A stretch of 44,776 bases of DNA, taken from the IMG/VR virus record IMGVR_UViG_3300034064_001081, positions 1 to 44,776 of that record; one strand, given 5' to 3'. A program made the position numbers and the translations under genes. Below the pieces are notes generated by a model that was not told the DNA's origin, did not search any database, and saw nothing but the letters and a program-made list of their open reading frames with translations. Source of the DNA: a virus. Numbering within the stretch: position 1 is the stretch's first letter; each line of letters begins with the position of its first letter. Below, piece by piece: positions 1-8,205 of the stretch.

Positions 1-60
1 AAGAAAAAAATAGATCATAGAAAATATCCCCACTATCCATACATTATTGAAAATAAGTAA
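1..60 (+). CDS. C-terminal end of an upstream gene (partial)
   Basis: Frame 1 is open from the first base to a TAA at 58-60 and encodes a basic, Tyr/Pro-rich tail ending PHYPYIIENK. The start lies outside the window, so the product cannot be named. A phage-type promoter motif follows directly, so the next gene probably begins a new transcript. Confidence 0.5.
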   Translation, partial: KKKIDHRKYPHYPYIIENK

Positions 61-74
61 TTTTTGATAATTAA

Positions 75-87
75 TTTTAATATATAA
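75..87 (+). promoter_or_regulatory. Phage-type promoter motif TTTTAATATATAA
   Basis: The same 11-13 base motif recurs upstream of many genes here and just before the tmRNA. It ends three bases before the ATG at 91, so a transcript starting 5-7 bases downstream would be almost leaderless. Confidence 0.5.
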
Positions 88-90
88 GTT

Positions 91-828
91 ATGTTAAAAT
101 TTTATGAATATATAACTCAAAACGCATTTGAACCCATAAAGTCCTTTTATATAAAGGATGAACTAAATCCTGCTATATGGGATGGGTTTAAATTAAAATC
201 TGATATAAGAGAAGATTTGTTACAAATAGCTTATGATTTTTATGAATCTACTGATTTAAAGGCTAAAATAAAAGATATTATATTAACTGGATCATTAGCT
301 AATTACAATTGGTCTGAAAAATATTCCGATTTTGATTTACATATCGTTGTTGATTTTAATGATATAAGTGAGGATCATGATATGGTTAAAAAATTAACCG
401 GATATGCTAAGAAATTATGGACAATGGAATATGATATAAAAATATCGGGTTATGAAGTTGAACTTTATATTCAAGACGAATCAGAATCACATACTTCTAC
501 TGGTGTTTATTCTGTTTTAAAGGATAAATGGAACGTTAAACCTGAGAAAAAGGTATTTGAACCTAATGAGAAAGAAATCCACGATAAAGCAGAACCAATT
601 ATGATAATGGTTGATGATATTGAATCAAACTTTGATAAATTACCAATCGATGAAATAAAAACTAAATTGGATAAGGTTTGGGATAAGATTAAAACAACTC
701 GAAAAAGAGGATTAGAAGAAGGTGAATTTGGAACTGGAAATTTAGTTTTTAAGTTATTAAGAAGAAATGGATATATATCAAATGTTATTGATATGAAAAG
801 AAAAATTTATATAAAACAATTTAAATAA
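91..828 (+). CDS. Nucleotidyltransferase-like protein with capsid-targeting-like leader
   Basis: The 245-residue product carries the signature of the minimal nucleotidyltransferase fold (Pol-beta superfamily): G67-S68 in ILTGSLANYNW, then D80-x-D82 in SDFDLHIVVD, with E122 or E124 as candidate third metal ligand. These enzymes transfer nucleotides to proteins, RNA or small molecules; the target here cannot be read. The N-terminus (MLKFYEYITQNAFE) loosely resembles the T4 capsid-targeting leader shared by other proteins in this window, so it may be packaged in the head. It heads a compact operon; the next gene starts one base after its stop. The fold is fairly sure; packaging is inference. Confidence 0.65.
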   Translation: MLKFYEYITQNAFEPIKSFYIKDELNPAIWDGFKLKSDIREDLLQIAYDFYESTDLKAKIKDIILTGSLANYNWSEKYSDFDLHIVVDFNDISEDHDMVKKLTGYAKKLWTMEYDIKISGYEVELYIQDESESHTSTGVYSVLKDKWNVKPEKKVFEPNEKEIHDKAEPIMIMVDDIESNFDKLPIDEIKTKLDKVWDKIKTTRKRGLEEGEFGTGNLVFKLLRRNGYISNVIDMKRKIYIKQFK

Positions 829-829
829 A

Positions 830-1507
830 ATGTTGATATCAGAATTAGAACAAATAATAGAAGATATTTTTGATAAAAAAGGTGGATTAGTTAAATCCGT
901 AGATACTGTATATGAAGCCATCGATAATGGATATAAATTAGTTATATCTATTCATGGTTTAGTTACGGATGAATCATCGGTTATACATACTAAATTTATA
1001 TTTAAAGTAGATAAAGAAAAAAGAAACGTTGTAGAAAAATATTTTCATTATTTATATGATATAAACTGTATCTATCACAAAATTGATTTTGATTCATCTA
1101 TGGAGTTGAAAAATAAAATAATACAACTTTTAAGAGATAATGAATTTGGTGAAGATATTTTAATATTATCAGATTTTAATAACGCATCTGCGGTTTTTTT
1201 AAATCATTATATGAGATTATCTAATGTTACGGATTATTCGATATTTGATGTTGAATATGAACCAAAATTTAAAGTAACTAAATGTGAGAATACTAGATTT
1301 AATTTTAAAATAAATATAAACGATAATTATTTTATGGATCTTTCTATTAAAAAATCAGAAGAAGAAGATAAGAAAAAGGTTTATAAATTAAAATTTGATT
1401 TTATGGAAGAATCAGAAATAGTTGAAACCGACACTTTAACTAATATACATTTTGTTATTGGTTCGAATATAGCTAGAATACTTGATAAAAAATTAAAAAA
1501 TAAATAA
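830..1507 (+). CDS. Hypothetical protein
   Basis: The 225-residue product is mixed alpha/beta by eye, with no motif, signal peptide or membrane segment I recognise. It starts two bases after the previous stop, and its TAA shares a base with the next ATG (TAATG), so it is translationally coupled to both neighbours. Codon use matches the neighbours. It may be a partner of the nucleotidyltransferase-like protein, but only adjacency supports that. Confidence 0.65.
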   Translation: MLISELEQIIEDIFDKKGGLVKSVDTVYEAIDNGYKLVISIHGLVTDESSVIHTKFIFKVDKEKRNVVEKYFHYLYDINCIYHKIDFDSSMELKNKIIQLLRDNEFGEDILILSDFNNASAVFLNHYMRLSNVTDYSIFDVEYEPKFKVTKCENTRFNFKININDNYFMDLSIKKSEEEDKKKVYKLKFDFMEESEIVETDTLTNIHFVIGSNIARILDKKLKNK

Positions 1508-1932
1508 TGGGAATTTACAGAGACAACACACCGAACTATAATGTTAATAAGGTGATTAAATTTAATGATTTTGAAAATAAAAAAGATTTAGAATCTTTTA
1601 AAAGAGGTTATGTTAAGAACTCACAGAATCATCAAATAATTGGTAATAAAAAATTAAAGTTTAATAAAACAACCAATAAAATGGATGATACTAGTATAGG
1701 TGAAATCGAAGATAAATTAAAATCTTTAAAAGAATCTACTAGTAATGAATCGGTTCAAATATTACAAATCTTATCTGATTATTTAAATGAAAATCCATCG
1801 ATTCGTTTTGGACAAGCATTATTTAATTTAGGTATAAACGAGTTTGATTCATCAAAAAATACTCCTACTTTGAGAGATATTTACAATGATACCGACAAAA
1901 GAATATTAGACAGAGTTAAAAAGAATATATAA
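1507..1932 (+). CDS. Hypothetical protein with RFGQ-LFNLG motif
   Basis: The 141-residue product has a low-complexity Asn/Lys-rich first half. The second half (about residues 90-140) reads NENPSIRFGQALFNLGI, then an acidic stretch and DTDKRILDRV. This resembles small bacterial and phage proteins of unknown role in which a P-x-x-R-x-G-Q-x-L-x-N segment precedes a helix with paired acids. The start overlaps the upstream stop by one base. No function can be assigned. Confidence 0.6.
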   Translation: MGIYRDNTPNYNVNKVIKFNDFENKKDLESFKRGYVKNSQNHQIIGNKKLKFNKTTNKMDDTSIGEIEDKLKSLKESTSNESVQILQILSDYLNENPSIRFGQALFNLGINEFDSSKNTPTLRDIYNDTDKRILDRVKKNI

Positions 1933-1933
1933 T

Positions 1934-3898
1934 ATGAAAATAAGAAAATTATCTCAATCTTTTTTATTAAAAGAAAATAAACAACAAGCTTTAACTATAT
2001 TATCTGAAAAGGGTTTAGATCCTAATAATGATAATTTTAAAGAAATAAAAAGAATAGTTGGTTCAAATACATCTTATCTAGGTTTATTTACAAGTTTCTT
2101 TTTTGAACAATCTGCTTCATTAAATGATTTGGATAAATTGATTAGTTTTTTAAGATCCGATGATTCTAAAAAATTAAATAAAAATCCATTGTCTTATAGA
2201 TTTGAGGAATTATCTGATGAAATAGTTGAAATTTTATCTGATAAAAAGGTATTAGATTTTTATAAAGAATTACCCAAGGAACAACAAAGTTTTGTGGATA
2301 TAGAGGATGATAAATTTAGAAATTTAGCGGATCAATTCTATGATATTAAAAATAAAAAAGGTTTTTATCGAAACATATCTAAGATAAAAGATTTTGAAAC
2401 CCTTTTACTTGAAATAGAAGATTATATAGAAAAATATAAAGGATTTAGTAATTATGATTCTGTTATACAAGTTTTAACCGAAACTCCAGAATTATATGAA
2501 GTTGTTTTTGATGATAAAGAAAATGAAATAATCATAGCTAAGATTAAAAAATATGAAGGGTCTAAATTGATTGGATCAAATAACTGGTGTATAGTTAATC
2601 AAGCTTCGATGTGGTCTAGGTATACTTCCGATGTTCCAAGGAATCAATATTTTGTTTGGAACTTTGGTTTAGAATTATCCGATCCTAAATATTTTACTGC
2701 ATATACAGTGGATATGAATAATATGATAACTTCTGCTTTTGATTTTAATAATGTCGATATAAAAACAAAAATGCCTAAACATGTCATATCTAATATTGAT
2801 TATTTAAAAGGACCCGATAAATCAGATCTTGATGAGATTCAATTAAGAAAATATGAAGAAGATGAAGCTAAAGAAAGAGAAGAGAGAGAAAGACACCAAA
2901 GAATGTTAAGAGAAAGAAGAGAAAGGGCTGAACAACATAGAGAAGAAGAACTATTTGAAAGTGATCCAAAAGCTATTGCTATTAAAGAATTTTTAATAGA
3001 AAACGGTGATATAGAAATAGATGAAGAATCGGGTCAAGATATTTATGATGTTTTATTCAAAGATACTTATACACATTATCGATTAGATGTTTATACCGAT
3101 GGATCTTCTGAATGGGCAGTTGGTGATTATGATGAATCACATGATTCTGCTTATGATTCAATAGAATCCCTTATAGATGATATAGGTTATGATGGTTTTA
3201 GAATGAATATAGAATATTATGTAGATTCTGAAAAAATCGCAGAAGATATAGCATCTAATGATGAAGATTATTGGAGAGATGAATGGAAGGATTATGGAAT
3301 ATCTGCTGGATTGACACGAAAAGGAATCGATGAAGTAACCGATATAATTAAATTTTTATTTAAAATCGATACCAACGAAGATATTAAATCTGAGATTGAA
3401 TCGATAAATAAAAACGAAGATAATGATGAATATATTTCAAATCTTAGAAAAATGTTAGATTCAATGGATCAAGAAGAAATAATAGAATATGTATCGAACC
3501 TAGAATCTATATTATCTAATTTAGAAGGTAATATAATATCGGATGATGAAGATTTATTAGATGAACTAGAAGAACAAAGAAGTGATTTATATGATAAGTC
3601 ACAATATATTCAAGATGAAAATGATGATGATTATTGGGAAATGAGTGAGTCTGGTTTTGATTCATTTTTATCTGATAAAAAATCGGAGATAGAGGACGAT
3701 CCTATTGGTTATTTAAAAGATATGGGTTATGATGGTAAACAATTAAGCAAATATTTGGAGGATTATATAGATAAAGATAAATTTATAGAAGAAATTATAG
3801 AAACTGATGGATTTGGACATATCTTAGCTAGTTATGATGGTGTAGAGAATAATCATAGAGTTGATGGAGTAGATTATTATATATTTAGAACTAACTAA
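1934..3898 (+). CDS. Large acidic hypothetical protein, possible internal head protein
   Basis: 654 residues. The N-terminus MKIRKLSQSFLLKEN fits the basic/aromatic leader family seen here. Around residues 210-265 lies a Trp/Tyr-rich stretch (NNWCIVNQASMWSRY, then NQYFVWNF and FTAYTVD), the most structured and probably conserved segment. A charged Arg/Glu helix follows (about 310-345), then a long Asp/Glu-rich region with several Trp-Tyr pairs. No catalytic motif is recognised. The start is one base after the upstream stop, and its own TAA overlaps the next ATG. The size and leader suggest a virion or injected protein; this is inference. Confidence 0.6.
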   Translation: MKIRKLSQSFLLKENKQQALTILSEKGLDPNNDNFKEIKRIVGSNTSYLGLFTSFFFEQSASLNDLDKLISFLRSDDSKKLNKNPLSYRFEELSDEIVEILSDKKVLDFYKELPKEQQSFVDIEDDKFRNLADQFYDIKNKKGFYRNISKIKDFETLLLEIEDYIEKYKGFSNYDSVIQVLTETPELYEVVFDDKENEIIIAKIKKYEGSKLIGSNNWCIVNQASMWSRYTSDVPRNQYFVWNFGLELSDPKYFTAYTVDMNNMITSAFDFNNVDIKTKMPKHVISNIDYLKGPDKSDLDEIQLRKYEEDEAKEREERERHQRMLRERRERAEQHREEELFESDPKAIAIKEFLIENGDIEIDEESGQDIYDVLFKDTYTHYRLDVYTDGSSEWAVGDYDESHDSAYDSIESLIDDIGYDGFRMNIEYYVDSEKIAEDIASNDEDYWRDEWKDYGISAGLTRKGIDEVTDIIKFLFKIDTNEDIKSEIESINKNEDNDEYISNLRKMLDSMDQEEIIEYVSNLESILSNLEGNIISDDEDLLDELEEQRSDLYDKSQYIQDENDDDYWEMSESGFDSFLSDKKSEIEDDPIGYLKDMGYDGKQLSKYLEDYIDKDKFIEEIIETDGFGHILASYDGVENNHRVDGVDYYIFRTN

Positions 3899-4722
3899 TG
3901 ACGGCACATTTTTTTGACATAGATTTATTTTTTAAATCCAACCAACAAGTTAGGTTAGTAGATAAAACTAAACCTGATAATACTATACTTAAATTTAGTA
4001 GATCTGATTATAATGTTTTAAAAAATAAATTATATCTAAACCAAGATTTAAAGTTAAAAATAGATAGTCAATATTTTTATTTTAATAAACCAATATATGA
4101 TAAAATAAAAATATTATGTAAAAAGTTTAATACTAATCCTAGTAATCTAATTTTTGATTTTAGTGAATTTAAAGATGAATTGAAATTCGAAATAAATATA
4201 GATCCTATCAAACATTTATTTGGAACTAAAGATATTGTTTATATAATTTGTTCTAAAATGAAAAATCCTTTTTATGAAAAAATGATTGAAAAATTGGATA
4301 GTATATTAAGATCTAATCAAATAAAACCAAGAGATTATTATTATTTATCTGAGAACACTACTGCTATGAATGATAGTGATTTGATTCGATATAAAAAAAT
4401 GAAAATTTTTCTACAACATTTAGTTGGATATAAAACCAATGATAATAGTTTTATCGATGAAAAATTAACCAGTATAGATGATCTTTATTATTATAACGAT
4501 AGTAGATCTGATATATCTGGAATGAGTATTTTCAATACATTTTTTAGAAAAATATTATTCAACACCGATGAATATTTAAAAGACATTATAATAAAAGATA
4601 CCCAATCGAAAATAAAAACATTAACTACATATTTAGTTACATCGAATCGATTAAACCGTTTCGAAACTAATTTTTATGATCTAAGTTATAATAATAGATT
4701 AAGAAGATTCAAAGATTTTTAA
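3898..4722 (+). CDS. Hypothetical protein
   Basis: 274 residues beginning MTAHFFDIDLFF, rich in Lys, Asn, Asp and Tyr, with no recognised domain. It is the last gene of the coupled series from 91. Its 3' end overlaps by four bases the end of the convergent head-completion gene, leaving no room for a separate terminator. Confidence 0.6.
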   Translation: MTAHFFDIDLFFKSNQQVRLVDKTKPDNTILKFSRSDYNVLKNKLYLNQDLKLKIDSQYFYFNKPIYDKIKILCKKFNTNPSNLIFDFSEFKDELKFEINIDPIKHLFGTKDIVYIICSKMKNPFYEKMIEKLDSILRSNQIKPRDYYYLSENTTAMNDSDLIRYKKMKIFLQHLVGYKTNDNSFIDEKLTSIDDLYYYNDSRSDISGMSIFNTFFRKILFNTDEYLKDIIIKDTQSKIKTLTTYLVTSNRLNRFETNFYDLSYNNRLRRFKDF

Positions 4723-5246
4723 CGTTTCAATCGTTTAATATGTTCTTCTGTTATTATAATAAACTTATATCCCTTTTTATTACAAAATTCAATCATTGTA
4801 TTCCATTTTTGTTGATTCGAATAAGCCATTTTTAAATCATATTCAAAGTTTTTTAATTTTTTTCCACTAACCTCTGGAACAGATAATTTTCCTTCTTGTA
4901 AAGCCAATACCATGTTATATTCCTTCATAGGTTTAACCTCCACTACAACTCTTTCCTTAGTTCCATCTTCACGATCCATTTCATAATAAAAATCCGAATA
5001 ATACGTATGGGTTTTAACTTTTAAGTCACCACCATCGAAATGTGTTTTTTGATAAGGTATAGATATACATTCTGAACCCCATCTAGATATATTTTCTTTA
5101 TTGTCTAACCATATCATCATAGTTTTTTCCCAAGAAGAACGATAAATTAATCCACCCTGAGCATTTAATTTAACTACTTTATCTTTATTTTTCGGTATAT
5201 AAATACCTTGGTGATAATTTTTATTATTACTTAAAACGTTTTGCAT
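4719..5246 (-). CDS. T4 gp4-like head completion protein (PD-(D/E)XK fold)
   Basis: The 175-residue product matches the T4 gp4 (gp50) family in length and motif order: an N-terminal segment ending YRSSWE (E40), WLD, then W-G-S-E, IPY, Y-S-D-F (D85), and V-E-V-K-P (E103, K105). D85...E103-x-K105 is the PD-(D/E)XK nuclease arrangement. In T4 this protein acts after DNA packaging to finish the head before tail joining. It lies opposite in strand to the adjacent portal region, and its start faces a shared divergent promoter motif with the 5274 gene. Confidence 0.8.
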   Translation of the reverse strand: MQNVLSNNKNYHQGIYIPKNKDKVVKLNAQGGLIYRSSWEKTMMIWLDNKENISRWGSECISIPYQKTHFDGGDLKVKTHTYYSDFYYEMDREDGTKERVVVEVKPMKEYNMVLALQEGKLSVPEVSGKKLKNFEYDLKMAYSNQQKWNTMIEFCNKKGYKFIIITEEHIKRLKR

Positions 5247-5257
5247 TGGTTTTTTTA

Positions 5258-5271
5258 TTTTTATATATAAA
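5258..5271. promoter_or_regulatory. Near-palindromic divergent promoter motif
   Basis: TTTTTATATATAAA reads nearly the same on both strands and sits between the divergent starts at 5246 (minus) and 5274 (plus), so it could serve both. Only two bases separate it from the plus-strand ATG. Confidence 0.4.
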
Positions 5272-5273
5272 GA

Positions 5274-5963
5274 ATGGGAGTTTTATTAGACAAATTAAAT
5301 CTTAGTTTATTAGTAAATGGTAATGGAGTACCAGATAATTTTAAAAATAATTCGATTTATTTTTATGAAAAATATCAAACATCCACAGAAGAAGTTGAAA
5401 ATATATCTATATCTGATATATATCCGGGTAATTTTTATTTTTTCCATTACTACGATGATTCGAATTGGATGCAATATGCTCCTGTTTTTGTAGTGGATTA
5501 TAAAAAATTCGAAGATAAAATAATTTTAATCGCTATTAATTTTAATTTTATTCCTATCGAATTAAGAGTTAAACTCTTTGATAAATTTATAACCGAAAAA
5601 GATATAGAACAAGAAAAACCACTTAACGTTGATTTTAAAGGCTCTTATTTGGAATTATTGAAAATAGGTTTTGAATATTCATTGGTTGAATTTAATTCTA
5701 AACAAATAAAATTCGTTCATAAAATATCTTTATCTGTTTTACATAGATTTTTATATCATCAACACCCAATAGTTAAATATGATCCTAATAAATTAATGAG
5801 TATATGGGAAGTTAAACTACAAACCAAAGAACAAAGACATAAAGAAATAATGGTAATGGCTTTAGATGAAATGTATAACATAGAACAAGATATATCTATG
5901 AAATATGAACAAATGAAAGGTCATATCAAGCGAATTCAAAAAAGTATAGAAAAATATGGTTAA
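5274..5963 (+). CDS. Hypothetical protein upstream of portal
   Basis: 229 residues. The first half is aromatic and beta-rich, including YPGNFYFFHYYDDSNWMQYAP (split here: YPGNFYFFHYY then DDSNWMQYAP), which looks like a small barrel. The C-terminal 45 residues form a charged helix suited to a coiled coil (KEQRHKEIMVMALDE onward). The position just before the portal suggests a head or neck role, but I recognise no T4 equivalent. A phage promoter motif separates it from the portal. Confidence 0.6.
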   Translation: MGVLLDKLNLSLLVNGNGVPDNFKNNSIYFYEKYQTSTEEVENISISDIYPGNFYFFHYYDDSNWMQYAPVFVVDYKKFEDKIILIAINFNFIPIELRVKLFDKFITEKDIEQEKPLNVDFKGSYLELLKIGFEYSLVEFNSKQIKFVHKISLSVLHRFLYHQHPIVKYDPNKLMSIWEVKLQTKEQRHKEIMVMALDEMYNIEQDISMKYEQMKGHIKRIQKSIEKYG

Positions 5964-5981
5964 ATATTTTTAGGGACTAAC

Positions 5982-5996
5982 TTTTTTAATATATAA
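5982..5996 (+). promoter_or_regulatory. Phage-type promoter motif upstream of portal
   Basis: TTTTTTAATATATAA, the same motif as at 75, 21074, 29509 and 34011, ends 16 bases before the portal ATG at 6013. Confidence 0.5.
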
Positions 5997-6012
5997 AGAA
6001 AAATATTTTTTA

Positions 6013-7683
6013 ATGGCATCATATAATCCTTTTAATAACCAAAGTGAAATAGGATATTCGGAACAACAAAACACCGGATTATTTTCTAGATTACTTAGAC
6101 AAGTATCATCTTTCGGTATGAAATATGATGATATGGTTCTTAAAAACCAAATCGGTATTGGGGTGAATGAAGATCCAATGTCTTCTAAGGGGAGTTCTAT
6201 GTATGATTTTTTCTCTCGTAGGGCAATATCAGCGACTTTAGATAGAAAATCAATTCCTTATTTAGATAAATCATATTCTGATAAAAAAAGAATTCTTAGA
6301 GAATATGCAATTAAAGATGAAATACGAGATTTCGTTTCTATTATAGCAGATGAAGCTATTGTTTATGATGATGATAGAGATTTTTGTGAACCAAAATCCT
6401 TATCTACTGGATATTCGGTTGAAATAACAGATAAATATCAAGAAGTATTTGAAAAGGTTTATAATAGAATGGGGTTTTCTGATAGTATAAGTGCATATAA
6501 TTATATGAAAGACTTTTTAATCGATGGTTATATCGCTATTGAGATAATTTATGATGATAAAAACAAAAATATTATTGGATTTAATCGATTAAGACCAGAT
6601 ACTTTAGTTCCTGCTTATGATAGATCTATCGGTAACTTATGGATTCAATATCCAGAAGATCCACAGTTAAGAAGAATATTCTTAGACTCACAAATTATTT
6701 ATATATCTTATTCTTCTCAAAACGATTTTAGTGAAGTTTCTTATGTAGAAGGTTTGATAAGACCTTATAACCAATTAAAGATTTTAGAACAAACTAGAAT
6801 AATGTTTAATATCATCAATGCTTCTATTTATCAAGTATTTACTATACCAGTTAAAGGTATGTCTAGACAAAAAGTGGAAGAACAGATAGGTCAATTAATA
6901 GCTGATTATTCAGAAGAAGTTGAATGGGATGATTCGTTAGGAACTGTTAGAATGAATGGTAGTAAACATTTACCTTATAATAAACAATTATGGTTTCCAG
7001 ATGGTGATTCAGGAAAACCTAGTATGGAATTAACATCACCCCAAGGACATGATTTAAACGATCAAACAATGTTGGATTGGTTTTATAAAGCACTTAAAAG
7101 AGCTTCTAAAATTCCATTGGGTAGATTCGAATCTGAAAATGGTGGTGGTAATGTTGCTAATGATGCTTCGGAAATGACTAGGGATGAAATTAAATTTCAT
7201 AATTTTATTAGAAGATTAAGGGCGAATTTTAAAGAATTAATTGTTAAACCAATTAAAATACAATTAATGATAGATTTTCCCGAATTAAGAGAAGATGAAG
7301 TTTTTTTAAATCAAATCGATATTAAATTTAATTCAAATCAGGTATTTGAGGAATGGAAAAAATTAAACAATCTTAGTAAAAAAGCTGAAATAGTAAGTAC
7401 TTTAACCGGTATAACTACAAAAGATGGTGATGAGGAAAGACCTTATTTCCATATAGATTATATAATGGATAGAATATTCCAATTATCTCCAGAGGAAAAA
7501 GCTGAGAATGAAAAATACTGGGCTATGAAATCATCAGGTGCTGGATCTGCTGAACCAGGAGAAGGTGGTAGTGAATCAGGTGGTGATGAAGGTGGTGGTG
7601 GAGAAGAACCAACGGGTGGTGATGAAGGTGGTGGTGGAGAAGAACCAACTGGTGGTGATGAAGGTGGTGGATTTGAGTTTTAA
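6013..7683 (+). CDS. Portal protein, T4 gp20-like
   Basis: The 556-residue product matches T4 gp20 in size and layout: N-terminal wing (KKRILREYAIKDEIRDFVSI), the block FNRLRPDTLVPAYD, a clip region, and the helical part with LDWFYKALKRASKIPLGRFE and FHNFIRRLRANF. Twelve copies form the DNA-packaging vertex on which the head is nucleated. The last 45 residues are unusual: a Gly/Glu-rich tail containing near-repeats of GGDEGGGGEEPT, encoded by direct repeats at about 7580-7675. The order portal, protease/scaffold, capsid matches T4 20-21-22-23. Confidence 0.93.
   Translation: MASYNPFNNQSEIGYSEQQNTGLFSRLLRQVSSFGMKYDDMVLKNQIGIGVNEDPMSSKGSSMYDFFSRRAISATLDRKSIPYLDKSYSDKKRILREYAIKDEIRDFVSIIADEAIVYDDDRDFCEPKSLSTGYSVEITDKYQEVFEKVYNRMGFSDSISAYNYMKDFLIDGYIAIEIIYDDKNKNIIGFNRLRPDTLVPAYDRSIGNLWIQYPEDPQLRRIFLDSQIIYISYSSQNDFSEVSYVEGLIRPYNQLKILEQTRIMFNIINASIYQVFTIPVKGMSRQKVEEQIGQLIADYSEEVEWDDSLGTVRMNGSKHLPYNKQLWFPDGDSGKPSMELTSPQGHDLNDQTMLDWFYKALKRASKIPLGRFESENGGGNVANDASEMTRDEIKFHNFIRRLRANFKELIVKPIKIQLMIDFPELREDEVFLNQIDIKFNSNQVFEEWKKLNNLSKKAEIVSTLTGITTKDGDEERPYFHIDYIMDRIFQLSPEEKAENEKYWAMKSSGAGSAEPGEGGSESGGDEGGGGEEPTGGDEGGGGEEPTGGDEGGGFEF
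7580..7675 (+). repeat. Direct repeats encoding the portal Gly/Glu tail
   Basis: A 36-base unit (GGTGGTGATGAAGGTGGTGG then TGGAGAAGAACCAAC(G/T)) is present twice, with a third partial copy. It encodes GGDEGGGGEEPT repeats at the portal C-terminus. Confidence 0.75.
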
Positions 7684-8066
7684 TTTTTCTTTTTAATTTT
7701 TTTTATATTATCAACACCGTATTTATTAATAACGGTGTTTTTAATTTTATTATTTATTTCATTGTTTTGAATCGGATATTCCACACCAACTGATTCGATT
7801 AAACTTTTTTTTCTTTTCGATTCTGAACATTTTCTACACGAATATTCACCCCACTTATTTCCATAGTTTATGTAATTTTTAAATATAATTAATTTTTCTT
7901 TTTCACAACTATCACAACGACATAATATTTTTTTATTCGAACCTGATTGTAAAAGTTCAATCGGTAACATAATTGATTCACCACTCATAACATCATATCC
8001 TAGATTTTCAAAATAATCTATATTTTTTTCGGTTACAATTATTTCAATTTCTCTTGTTAATATCAT
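7680..8066 (-). CDS. Homing-endonuclease-like protein lacking a nuclease domain
   Basis: 128 residues. The centre carries a zinc-ribbon-like pair (C-R-C-D-S-C at about 68-73; C-R-K-C at about 97-100). It is followed by two short units typical of DNA-binding tails of phage homing endonucleases: SLIESVGVEYPIQNNEI and NTVINKYGVDNI. No HNH, GIY-YIG or Vsr-like catalytic domain follows; the protein ends in Lys. It is inserted antisense between portal and protease genes, overlapping the portal stop by four bases. The typical reading is a truncated free-standing homing endonuclease, though it could still bind DNA. Confidence 0.6.
   Translation of the reverse strand: MILTREIEIIVTEKNIDYFENLGYDVMSGESIMLPIELLQSGSNKKILCRCDSCEKEKLIIFKNYINYGNKWGEYSCRKCSESKRKKSLIESVGVEYPIQNNEINNKIKNTVINKYGVDNIKKIKKKN
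7713..7744 (+). terminator. Possible portal terminator inside the antisense gene
   Basis: Arms AACACCGT (7713-7720) and ACGGTGTT (7732-7739) enclose an 11-base loop and are followed by a T-rich run. It could end portal transcripts, but it lies within the coding sequence of the opposite gene. Confidence 0.4.
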
Positions 8067-8120
8067 TTTATTTTATTTTTTAATTATATATAAAAAATAA
8101 TTTTTCCCTATTTTATTGAC

Positions 8121-8148
8121 TTTAACGATAAAAAATCTTATCATTAAA
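8121..8148. promoter_or_regulatory. Imperfect inverted repeat upstream of head operon
   Basis: TTTAACGATAA and TTATCATTAAA are inverted repeats with one mismatch, six bases apart. They lie about 60 bases before the protease-scaffold start and just upstream of a TTTTAATTATATATA promoter-like stretch (8161-8175). This is a candidate operator. Confidence 0.35.
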
Positions 8149-8205
8149 AAAAGTGTTAAATTTTAATTATATATACTAATAATAAATAAAAATAATACTA
8201 TTTTA

